Positions 57,299 to 64,000 of a stretch of DNA of 64,000 bases are shown piece by piece. The notes beneath the pieces were generated by a model. It did no database searches, was not told where the DNA came from, and was given only the letters and a program-made list of their open reading frames with translations. How positions within the stretch are numbered: position 1 is the first letter of the stretch; each line of letters starts with the position of its first letter. Origin of the DNA: Alloalcanivorax balearicus MACL04 (GTDB lineage Bacteria; Pseudomonadota; Gammaproteobacteria; Pseudomonadales; Alcanivoracaceae); the NCBI RefSeq assembly GCF_025532145.1, contig NZ_ARXS01000022.1:1-64000 (forward strand), read 5' to 3'. The position numbers and the translations under genes were made by a program.

Positions 57299-57769
57299 TC
57301 AGTACCTGGAGCTTTCAGTACCTGGGAAATGCTCAGCCAGCAGCCCGGCAAGGCGATCCAGGCGGTGGCGCCGTTTCGACAGGCCGAACACATTCATCAT
57401 GCGGGTCCCCCAGGTCAGCGCCGTGGCCAGGGTATCGCCGCCACGGCGGGGGATCACGTGGAGATGGACATGGGGCACGTGCTGATTGGCTTCGCGGCCA
57501 TCATTGACCACCACGTTGTGAGCTTTGACATCCAGCCCCGCCCGCTTCTGAGCACGGATAGTGCGCCGCGCCAGCTCAAAAAGGTGGGCCGCCAGATCCG
57601 GCTCCAGTTCTTCCAGTAGCGCATGGTGCGCCACCGGAATCACCAGGCAATGGGCTTCGCGTACCGGGAACAGGTCCAGCAACACCACGGCCCGCTCGTC
57701 CCGGTACACCACGCTGGCGGGGGCATCCCCGTTCAGGATCCGGCAGAAAATGCAGTCAGTCGTCGTCAT
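57299..57769 (-). CDS. HIT family hydrolase/transferase
   Basis: 156 aa from ATG 57769, preferred over the longer frame because the signature Cys pair CIFC at residues 6-9 starts there. The catalytic triad is H100-V-H102-L-H104 (HVPHVHLHVIPR). Small HIT proteins hydrolyse nucleotides such as Ap4A or aminoacyl-AMP. The gene overlaps the upstream membrane-protein gene by 14 bp. Confidence 0.9.
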   Translation of the reverse strand: MTTTDCIFCRILNGDAPASVVYRDERAVVLLDLFPVREAHCLVIPVAHHALLEELEPDLAAHLFELARRTIRAQKRAGLDVKAHNVVVNDGREANQHVPHVHLHVIPRRGGDTLATALTWGTRMMNVFGLSKRRHRLDRLAGLLAEHFPGTESSRY

Positions 57770-58118
57770 AATCCTCATCGGCCCCGGCCACCGCTTTGCG
57801 GCGCTGGCGCCAGGACTCCAGCAAGGCAACGATAAACGCCACCAGCAGTACCGCCACCAACGGCGCCACCGCCCGCCAGGGGCCACTGTCGTTGCCGGCG
57901 AACAAGCCGTCGAACAGACTGACCACCCAGGCCGGCGCCCATTCTTCCTGATTGGCCGCCACCGGCCACGGTGTCAGCAGTACGGCGGTCGCCAGACCCC
58001 GCAGCAGGGTTTTCAACCAGGACATCAGGGGGCGGGTCAGATACCACAGTACCACCAGCACTCCCAGACTTCCCAAAACGTAAGCCAGCCATCCCATCAT
58101 ATAGGCATTCGTTGTCAC
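57756..58118 (-). CDS. Small membrane protein of unknown function
   Basis: 120 aa from the GTG at 58118, with AGGGAG five bases upstream; an ATG nine codons earlier is possible. It has two membrane helices (about residues 8-28 and 80-102), a proline/tryptophan-rich periplasmic loop and an acidic C-terminus (GADEDYDDD). Not recognised. Overlaps the HIT gene by 14 bp, so co-translated. Confidence 0.65.
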   Translation of the reverse strand: MTTNAYMMGWLAYVLGSLGVLVVLWYLTRPLMSWLKTLLRGLATAVLLTPWPVAANQEEWAPAWVVSLFDGLFAGNDSGPWRAVAPLVAVLLVAFIVALLESWRQRRKAVAGADEDYDDD

Positions 58119-58230
58119 AATTACTCCCTGGAGCCCATTCACGCTCTCAAGCCTACACAGGCTCTCCGTACTTGAGCCATTCTATACGTCCCGGGCCGAC
58201 CTCACTATCGACCGGGTCAGTCCGTCCGGA

Positions 58231-58689
58231 TCAGTTTTCCACCCAATGGATGACATGATCTTCCCAGTCCCGCTCCGCAACCCGGTTTTCCGGAACCACG
58301 CGGCCGGCAACACTGATTCCCGCGGCACGTACCGAGCCCGGATCTCCGGACAGCAACGGGTGCCACTCAGGCAGCGGTTTGTCTTCGGCTCGCAGTCGAT
58401 AGGCGCAACTGGCCGGCAGCCAGTCGGACCGGGCCATCTCCTCGGTTACCTGAAGGCAACCCGGCACTTTGCGCCGTCGCTGTACGTACACCTGACAACG
58501 GCAACGTCGAGTATCGAGATAGCGGCAACTGAGGTCGGTGAACACCACCTCGCCGCTGTCCTCGTCCTCCAGCTTGACCAGACAGCAGCGCCCGCAACCG
58601 TCGCACAGCGCTTCCCATTCCCGGCTATTGAGCTGTCCCAGGGGCAGCGTCCAGAACCGTTCGCGCAGAGGCGGATCCGTCAGCGTCAC
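58231..58689 (-). CDS. ycgN: YcgN family cysteine-cluster protein
   Basis: 152 aa, GTG start overlapping the ycgL stop. Cys-rich zinc/iron-type site [32 protein letters not shown] and PGCLQVT are the UPF0260/YcgN pattern. Function unknown. It commonly travels with ycgL and rnd, as here. Confidence 0.9.
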   Translation of the reverse strand: MTLTDPPLRERFWTLPLGQLNSREWEALCDGCGRCCLVKLEDEDSGEVVFTDLSCRYLDTRRCRCQVYVQRRRKVPGCLQVTEEMARSDWLPASCAYRLRAEDKPLPEWHPLLSGDPGSVRAAGISVAGRVVPENRVAERDWEDHVIHWVEN

Positions 58690-58994
58690 GACGGCTTCCC
58701 ACGCGGGTTGTCGGGGTGGCCGGCGGCCAGAAACAGATCCTCGTCCGGCGGCGGCGGCATCTGCAGATAAAACCCTTTATCGCGCACCTCATCCATGACC
58801 TTGCTCACATCCGCCCGTGCCAGCGGCCGCTTGGGATCCAGGATCATATCGCTGACGTGCATCAGCTTGCCGCATTGCTCAAGCAACACCTTCGGCACCG
58901 CTTCCAGCCCCCTGGCGCGAGCCACGAACAGGTACATCTCAGACCGGCGGCTGCTCCGGTAGATAGAACAGAACAACTTGCCTTGCAGCGTCAT
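58686..58994 (-). CDS. ycgL: YcgL domain protein
   Basis: 102 aa. Residues [39 protein letters not shown] match the YcgL/UPF0745 family. Function unknown. Overlaps rnd by 4 bp and ycgN by 3-4 bp, forming a tight rnd-ycgL-ycgN unit. Confidence 0.9.
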   Translation of the reverse strand: MTLQGKLFCSIYRSSRRSEMYLFVARARGLEAVPKVLLEQCGKLMHVSDMILDPKRPLARADVSKVMDEVRDKGFYLQMPPPPDEDLFLAAGHPDNPRGKPS

Positions 58995-60055
58995 AGCATC
59001 TCCAACAACGGCTCGGCGACCGGCTCCCGGCGCCAGCCGCGCAACGGCTCGGGCAAGGACTCCGGATCACGCACCAGCGCTTCCAGCCAGCGGCGCCGCA
59101 CCAGCACCTCCGGCTGCAATCCCAGATCATTGGCCAGGGTGGTCACCCGATCGCGCAATTGTTTGACCTGATCCCGCTGCGGCCGGGCCAGCGGTTCCGG
59201 CAGCGGCTCCGGCGGCGTTTCCCGGCGGCCTTGCTCAAGACAGGCGATGATCCGCTCTCCGTCACGCTGAATCAGCTTGGGGTGCAATCCCAACGATTGC
59301 AGCGCGCTCCGGTCCAGGCGACGGCGCTGGCTCAACTCCAGCATCACCGGGTCCTTGAGCACGAAACTGCGCGGCAGATCACGCTGCCGGGCCATCTCTT
59401 CGCGCCAGCGCGCCAGCGCCGCCAAGGCGGCCAGTTCCTCGCCCTGCAGGGCTCCGGCACCTTTGACCGCATGCCACGGCTCACCGCCCTGCCCACGGCG
59501 CCGCACGTCCACCACCAGACGATCGCACTCTTCCCGCCACCAGGCTTCCCGGCCCAGGGCGCGGAGACGTTCACGCAAACGGCCGGTCACTTCGGGCAGG
59601 TACTTCACGTCGTCCTCGGCGTAGCTCAATTGTTCGGCACTGAGCGGCCGCCTGAGCCAATCGGTACGGGTGGCGCCCTTGGGCAGCGCGACCCCCAGTT
59701 GCTGTTCCACCAGCCGCTGGTAACTCATTTGCATATCCTCGCCGACCAGGGCGGCGGCGATCTGGGTATCCTCAATGTGCTGCGGACATTCACCGGTGAA
59801 GTACTGCAGGGCTTCCAGATCCTCGGAACAGGAGTGCATCACCAGACACCGGTCCGCCAGCACCGCGCCCAGCACCGGCGCGCTCACCCCGGTGGTATCG
59901 ATGAGACGGATGGCATCGCCATCGTGCGCCTGCACCAGAGCCAGCCGTGGCCAGTAAGTCCGATCCCGCATGAACTCGGTATCCAGGTACAGCGGGCCCG
60001 CCGCTGGCGCCCAGTCCTGGATCTGCTCGTCTTTGTCACACCATATATAGCTCAT
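58991..60055 (-). CDS. rnd: Ribonuclease D
   Basis: 354 aa. DEDD-Y 3'-5' exonuclease with D25 and E27 (YLDTEFMRD), Asp in [10 protein letters not shown] and Tyr/Asp in [10 protein letters not shown]. An HRDC domain (about 210-290) follows with [16 protein letters not shown]. It trims tRNA 3' ends. Slightly shorter than E. coli RNase D (375 aa). First gene of the rnd-ycgL-ycgN unit. Confidence 0.96.
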   Translation of the reverse strand: MSYIWCDKDEQIQDWAPAAGPLYLDTEFMRDRTYWPRLALVQAHDGDAIRLIDTTGVSAPVLGAVLADRCLVMHSCSEDLEALQYFTGECPQHIEDTQIAAALVGEDMQMSYQRLVEQQLGVALPKGATRTDWLRRPLSAEQLSYAEDDVKYLPEVTGRLRERLRALGREAWWREECDRLVVDVRRRGQGGEPWHAVKGAGALQGEELAALAALARWREEMARQRDLPRSFVLKDPVMLELSQRRRLDRSALQSLGLHPKLIQRDGERIIACLEQGRRETPPEPLPEPLARPQRDQVKQLRDRVTTLANDLGLQPEVLVRRRWLEALVRDPESLPEPLRGWRREPVAEPLLEML

Positions 60056-60193
60056 GCCGCTCCCGGCTCGTCCGAATGGGGCGCATTATACGGGCAAGGC
60101 CCCGCCGGCTCCATGCGAAGGCGTCCGGAGGTGTGCCCGTAATCCGCTTTCTGCTAACCTTGGCGCGCCTTGAAAACCGCACAGGAATCAACC

Positions 60194-60940
60194 ATGAGCA
60201 CGAAACTGGTACTGGTCCGCCACGGACAGAGCGTCTGGAACAAGGAAAACCGTTTCACTGGCTGGAAGGACGTGGATCTCACCGAGCAAGGCCGGGCGGA
60301 AGCGAAAACCGCCGGCGATCTGCTGCAAGAAGCGGGCTTCGAGTTCGATATCGCCTACACTTCCGTGCTCAAGCGCGCCATCCGCACCCTGTGGACGATC
60401 CTCGACACCATGGATCAGATGTGGATCCCGGTGGTGCGTGACTACCGCCTCAACGAGCGTCACTACGGCGCCCTGCAAGGCCTGAACAAGGCGGAAACCG
60501 CCGCCAAATACGGTGACGAGCAGGTACTGGTGTGGCGCCGCAGCTACGACACCCCGCCGCCACCGATGGAGCGTGACGACGAGCGCTACGCGGGCCGTTT
60601 CCGCGTTTATCGTGGTCTCGGCGACGCCGAGATTCCGCTGTCCGAGAGCCTCAAGGACACCGTGGCCCGTTTCGTCCCCTACTTCCAGAGCGTGATCGAA
60701 CCGGATATCCGCGCCGGCAAGCAGGTGCTGATCTGCGCCCACGGCAACAGCCTGCGCGCCCTGGTCAAACATCTGGGCAATATTTCCGATGAGGAAATCG
60801 TCAAACTCAATATCCCCACCGGTATTCCCATGGTGTATGAGCTCGATGACAACCTGAAGCCGATCAAAAACTACTACCTGGGCGACGCCGAAGCGGCCGC
60901 CGCGGCCGCCGAAGCGGTGGCCAATCAAGGGAAAGCCTGA
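60194..60940 (+). CDS. gpmA: 2,3-bisphosphoglycerate-dependent phosphoglycerate mutase
   Basis: 248 aa from ATG 60194. Phospho-acceptor H10 in [40 protein letters not shown]; and the second His in [11 protein letters not shown]. It interconverts 2- and 3-phosphoglycerate in glycolysis/gluconeogenesis. The C-terminus ends in an Ala-rich stretch. Divergent from rnd. Confidence 0.97.
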   Translation: MSTKLVLVRHGQSVWNKENRFTGWKDVDLTEQGRAEAKTAGDLLQEAGFEFDIAYTSVLKRAIRTLWTILDTMDQMWIPVVRDYRLNERHYGALQGLNKAETAAKYGDEQVLVWRRSYDTPPPPMERDDERYAGRFRVYRGLGDAEIPLSESLKDTVARFVPYFQSVIEPDIRAGKQVLICAHGNSLRALVKHLGNISDEEIVKLNIPTGIPMVYELDDNLKPIKNYYLGDAEAAAAAAEAVANQGKA

Positions 60941-60977
60941 CAGCCCTCCCCCCGGCAGCGCCCGCCGTCGGGGGGAT

Positions 60978-61982
60978 TCAGGAATCCGGCCCCGGGTTCC
61001 GGTCCAGGACTTCCACCCGGCGCCGCTCCCCCGCCTCGAACAAACGCTCCCGCAACCGTTCTATTTCCGTCTGCTGGTCGCTCGGCGCCAGACCGCTTTC
61101 CAGAATGACACGACGCTGCTCGCGGTAATCCTGGTAACGGGACTGCCATAGCGCCCGGCGCTGGTCCAGCTCCGCCAACCGGTCCGCCGCCTCCCGGCCC
61201 AGCCGTTGCTCACGTAACTGGTCGATCCGCCGCTGCGATGCGCCGTCTTCCCGCAACGCCCGCACTTCCTCACGTACCCGCATCGGCTCCCGCGAGGCGC
61301 GCACCTGCTCACGCAAATCCGGCGGCAGGGAAGCTTCCAGCGTATCCAGACGCTCACTCCTGGTGGCTTCGTCCAGATCGTCGTCCTCAAGAATGCGCCG
61401 CCGCTGCAGGGCGAAGTCCGCGTAACGGTCCTCGAAGCCGAAAAACGCCTCGGCGGTGACGGCGTCGAAAAACCGGTCCCGCAATGCCTGGCGTTGCTCA
61501 AGACTCTGGCGCAACGCGGCTGGATCCTGCCCCGGCGGTGTCAAGTCCGCCAGCGCCTCACGATAGCCCAGATACTGGTGCAGCAGTGCCCAGGCCCGGG
61601 CCGCCGCCAACGGCGATAGCCGGGCCTCGAAATCCGCCGCCAGGCGCGCCTTGAGTGTCTCCAGATCCTCTTCGCCCAAGGCCGACAACACATAGTCGAA
61701 GCGACGCCGTAGCGCTTCGTTGATGATCAGGTTGCCGTTCTCGTCCTCGGCCAGAGCTCCGTCCGGACGGGTCCCGCGCCACGACGGCGGCGGTGAATCG
61801 GCCAGTTCCCGGCCGCGCCCTGCGTAATCATGCAATGCCGATGCCGCCGATGCCTGCAGCGGGGTCTGGCGCGCCGCCACCACGGGCGTGGAGCCATCGC
61901 CCCCTCCCGGCCACCCCCACATGCCCAGGCCCGCCAGCGCCAGCAGCACGATCAGGATTGTGTATATGCGTCCTTTGCTCAC
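60978..61982 (-). CDS. lifO: Lipase-specific foldase (lipase chaperone)
   Basis: 334 aa from the GTG at 61982, with GAGGA upstream. The N-terminal membrane anchor (about residues 5-25) is followed by a Pro/Ala-rich linker and the steric chaperone domain with the hallmark RRRFDYVLSALGE (RxxFDY) motif, ending in long helices. It folds the secreted lipase in the periplasm. Here it is divergent from the lipase gene 284 bp away, instead of the usual lipA-lifO operon. Confidence 0.93.
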   Translation of the reverse strand: MSKGRIYTILIVLLALAGLGMWGWPGGGDGSTPVVAARQTPLQASAASALHDYAGRGRELADSPPPSWRGTRPDGALAEDENGNLIINEALRRRFDYVLSALGEEDLETLKARLAADFEARLSPLAAARAWALLHQYLGYREALADLTPPGQDPAALRQSLEQRQALRDRFFDAVTAEAFFGFEDRYADFALQRRRILEDDDLDEATRSERLDTLEASLPPDLREQVRASREPMRVREEVRALREDGASQRRIDQLREQRLGREAADRLAELDQRRALWQSRYQDYREQRRVILESGLAPSDQQTEIERLRERLFEAGERRRVEVLDRNPGPDS

Positions 61983-62266
61983 GTTCAGTCCTCGACGGCA
62001 GCCGCTCCCGACCCGCACACCGTCACTCTGACAGCAAGTGCCGCTCGTCGGATTACGACATTTTTATTAGTGAACACCTGTTTCTCTCTGGTTAGGATCA
62101 TAGCAGGCTGTTGGCAAACAGTCCGGAACCCACCGGGTTCCTTTGGTAAAGGGTGGCCGATGGAATCGGTCATTGGCAAGAAAGAGCACGGCGCGGTTGA
62201 TGTTGTGGTCCATCCGCGACGAGCTCGACAAAAGATACCGAAAACAACAGATAAACAGGGAAGCTT

Positions 62267-63247
62267 ATGAAAACGTCAATCAAGACTCTTTTGAGAGCAA
62301 ACCCGTTGAGCGCTTTCTCAGGAGTAAAACCGCTGAAGGCTCTGCTCGGCATCCTGCTGTTTGCGTGGTTGGCCGGCGCCGCCCATGCCGACGACTACAC
62401 CGAAACCCGTTACCCCATCGTGCTGGTGCACGGCCTGTTCGGCTTCGACACCGCCGCCGGCGTGGACTATTGGTATCGCATCCCCGAGGAACTGCGACGA
62501 AGCGGCGCCGAAGTCTACGTTACCCAGGTCGCCGCCGCCCAGGACACCGAGGTGCGCGGCGAGCAGCTGGCACGACAGGTGGAGGATATTCTTGCCATCA
62601 GCGGCGCCGAGAAAGTCAACCTGATTGGCCACAGTCACGGCAGCCCCACCATCCGCTACGTGGCCTCGGTCTACCCGGACATGGTCGCCTCCGCCACCGG
62701 TGTTGGCGGCGTCAACTGGGGTGCCCGGCTGGCGGATGTACTGCAGGGCGTGGTCGACGACGTGCCTTTCAGCGGTGACCTGATCGGCTTTCTCGGCAAT
62801 GCCCTGGCCGGGCTGATCGATCTGTTCTCCGGCGGCGGCAATGAACAGGACATCCTGGCGGCCTTGAAGGCCCTGACCACCGAGGAAACCATCGCCTTCA
62901 ACCAGCAGTATCCGGAAGGCATGCCCAGCGAGTATTGCGGCGAAGGTCCCAGGGAAGGCAGCAATGGTGTCTCTTACTTCTCCTGGAGTGGCGCCAAGCC
63001 GCTGACCAATTTCCTCGACCCTTCCGACGTCCTGCTCGGCGCCACTTCCATCGTTTTCCTCGGCGAGAAAAACGATGGGCTGGTAAGCAGTTGCTCCAGC
63101 CACCTGGGCATGGTGATCCGCGACGACTATCGCATGAACCACCTGGATGAGGTGAACCAGGTTCTCGGGCTGCATGACCTGTTCAGCACCGATCCGGTCA
63201 CCCTTTATCGCCAGCACGCCAACCGGCTCGGGAACTATCAGTTCTAA
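62267..63247 (+). CDS. lipA: Secreted triacylglycerol lipase (family I)
   Basis: 326 aa. Long signal peptide (cleavage after about AHA, residue 41). The nucleophile is S123 in IGHSHGSP, then Asp270 in EKNDGLV and His292 in MNHLDEVN. A disulphide likely joins Cys224 and Cys276, and the D-D loop near His is the calcium site. This matches Pseudomonas aeruginosa/Burkholderia-type family I lipases, which need a foldase (encoded divergently) and a type II secretion system. AGGGAAG is near the ATG. Confidence 0.95.
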   Translation: MKTSIKTLLRANPLSAFSGVKPLKALLGILLFAWLAGAAHADDYTETRYPIVLVHGLFGFDTAAGVDYWYRIPEELRRSGAEVYVTQVAAAQDTEVRGEQLARQVEDILAISGAEKVNLIGHSHGSPTIRYVASVYPDMVASATGVGGVNWGARLADVLQGVVDDVPFSGDLIGFLGNALAGLIDLFSGGGNEQDILAALKALTTEETIAFNQQYPEGMPSEYCGEGPREGSNGVSYFSWSGAKPLTNFLDPSDVLLGATSIVFLGEKNDGLVSSCSSHLGMVIRDDYRMNHLDEVNQVLGLHDLFSTDPVTLYRQHANRLGNYQF

Positions 63248-63478
63248 GTCGGCGGTTCTGAGTCGGAACGGCCGCGCCGGAGGTAACCGCGCCGGCGTGG
63301 CCGTCTTGCCAAGGACGCCCTCAATAACACGGTCTACGCACCTGCCGAAACGTCCGTCATTTTGAAGACCGGGGCGCCGTCACTGGCTGTCGCTCCGGTA
63401 TTGAGCGGTGATGCCCGCCACCGCCATGATCTATTCCTTAGGGATGATCCAACTTTACTCACAAGCAGGACAATAACC

Positions 63479-64000
63479 ATGATAAGAAGTCTTCGCGTTG
63501 TGCTGGCACTGTGTGCCACGCTGACTGTCTCCCTGGCCCAGGCCGCCGATCCAATTGAGAGGCGTATCTGCGTGTTCGATTTGGCCGGTAACGTTGGTCC
63601 GGTGATGACCGCCATGAAGGACTGGCAGACCGCGGCGCTGCAATGGGGGCTGAAAGCCAAACTGGTGGCGTACACCAATGAAGCCATCGCCGCCGAGGAT
63701 CTCAAGGCCGGGGTCTGCGACGCTTCCCTGATCACCGGCCTGCGAGGACGCCAGTTCAATCAATACAGTGGCACCATCGATTCCATCGGCAGCTTGCCGA
63801 CCATGGATCATATGAAAGTGTTGCTGCAGGTTTTGTCCGATCCGCGCAGCGCCCAACCCATGACCAGCGGCGACTATGAAGTGCTCGGCGTGGCACCGGC
63901 GGGCGCCGCCTACATCTTCGTCAATGATCGGAAAATCAATTCGCTGGCCAAGGCCGCGGGCAAGAAAGTAGCGGTGTTGGAGTTCGATGAAACCCAGGCC
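63479..64000 (+). CDS. AdeT1/2-type putative solute-binding protein 4 (partial)
   Basis: 174 codons from ATG 63479 to the window edge, open throughout with no stop. Signal peptide ends at about AQA (residue 22). Conserved motifs: RICVFDLAGNVGPVMTAMKD, LKAGVCDASLITGLRGRQFN, GTIDSIGSLPTMDHM, GAAYIFVND and KAAGKKVAVLEFDETQA. This is the same family as the proteins at 44529, 45733 and 49670. The C-terminal half, with the WW and RC...EC motifs, is beyond the window. GCAGGA upstream of the start. Confidence 0.75.
   Translation, partial: MIRSLRVVLALCATLTVSLAQAADPIERRICVFDLAGNVGPVMTAMKDWQTAALQWGLKAKLVAYTNEAIAAEDLKAGVCDASLITGLRGRQFNQYSGTIDSIGSLPTMDHMKVLLQVLSDPRSAQPMTSGDYEVLGVAPAGAAYIFVNDRKINSLAKAAGKKVAVLEFDETQA

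Noticed and set aside
62170-62192. Possible sigma-54 promoter before lipA (GG and GC boxes)
   Set aside because: The GG and GC are nine bases apart instead of ten, and the flanks do not match the consensus.

Overview
The window is a GC-rich (roughly 60-65 % by eye), densely coded stretch of a gammaproteobacterial chromosome. Gene content and order (gyrA-serC-pheA-hisC-tyrA/aroA-cmk-rpsA-ihfB-lapA-lapB-pyrF, and mtaD-ubiG-mupP-yciK) match the Pseudomonas/Oceanospirillales core layout. The tyrA-aroA fusion, an Rnf complex, a true lipase with its foldase and many copies of an AdeT-like periplasmic protein suggest an Alcanivorax/Alloalcanivorax-type marine bacterium. The genus is an inference from gene content, not from a search.

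Layout. 1-9 kb: housekeeping and accessory genes, mostly on the minus strand (spermidine-synthase-like methyltransferase, DUF748 envelope protein, hot-dog protein, small hydrolase, SDR, radical SAM protein, DUF2288, PhoD-type phosphatase). 9-17 kb: hybrid sensor kinase, metG, Spy-like periplasmic protein, second PhoD-type phosphatase. 17.2-23.4 kb: complete rnf/rsx operon ABCDGE. 23.6-26.8 kb: glycine-zipper protein, gltS, nth and a ComEA-like HhH protein, separated by terminators and palindromic repeats. 26.9-40.6 kb: minus-strand block pyrF-lapB-lapA-ihfB-rpsA-cmk-(tyrA-aroA)-hisC-pheA-serC-gyrA, covering aromatic amino acids, serine, translation, nucleotide synthesis and envelope control. 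40.8-44.3 kb: plus-strand mtaD-ubiG-mupP-yciK. 44.5-55.7 kb: accessory cluster with three AdeT1/2-type putative solute-binding proteins, a lipoprotein, two long TRAP-like (DctQ-DctM) permeases and an opposed ABC1-family kinase. 55.8-60 kb: small membrane protein, PilZ protein, methyltransferase, HIT protein, ycgN-ycgL-rnd. 60.2-64 kb: gpmA, a divergent lipase foldase/lipase pair, and a fourth AdeT-type binding protein cut off by the window edge.

The most interesting region is 44.5-55.7 kb plus 63.5-64 kb. Four paralogous periplasmic proteins of a family sometimes called efflux proteins sit beside twin permeases that look like fused TRAP transporters and a lipoprotein of unrecognised family. 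I read this as an uncharacterised TRAP-related transport system with several exchangeable binding proteins. Intergenic regions also hold at least three families of palindromic or inverted repeats, including a perfect 39-bp inverted repeat between a terminator and gltS. I found no tRNA, rRNA, CRISPR, phage or insertion-sequence transposase gene.
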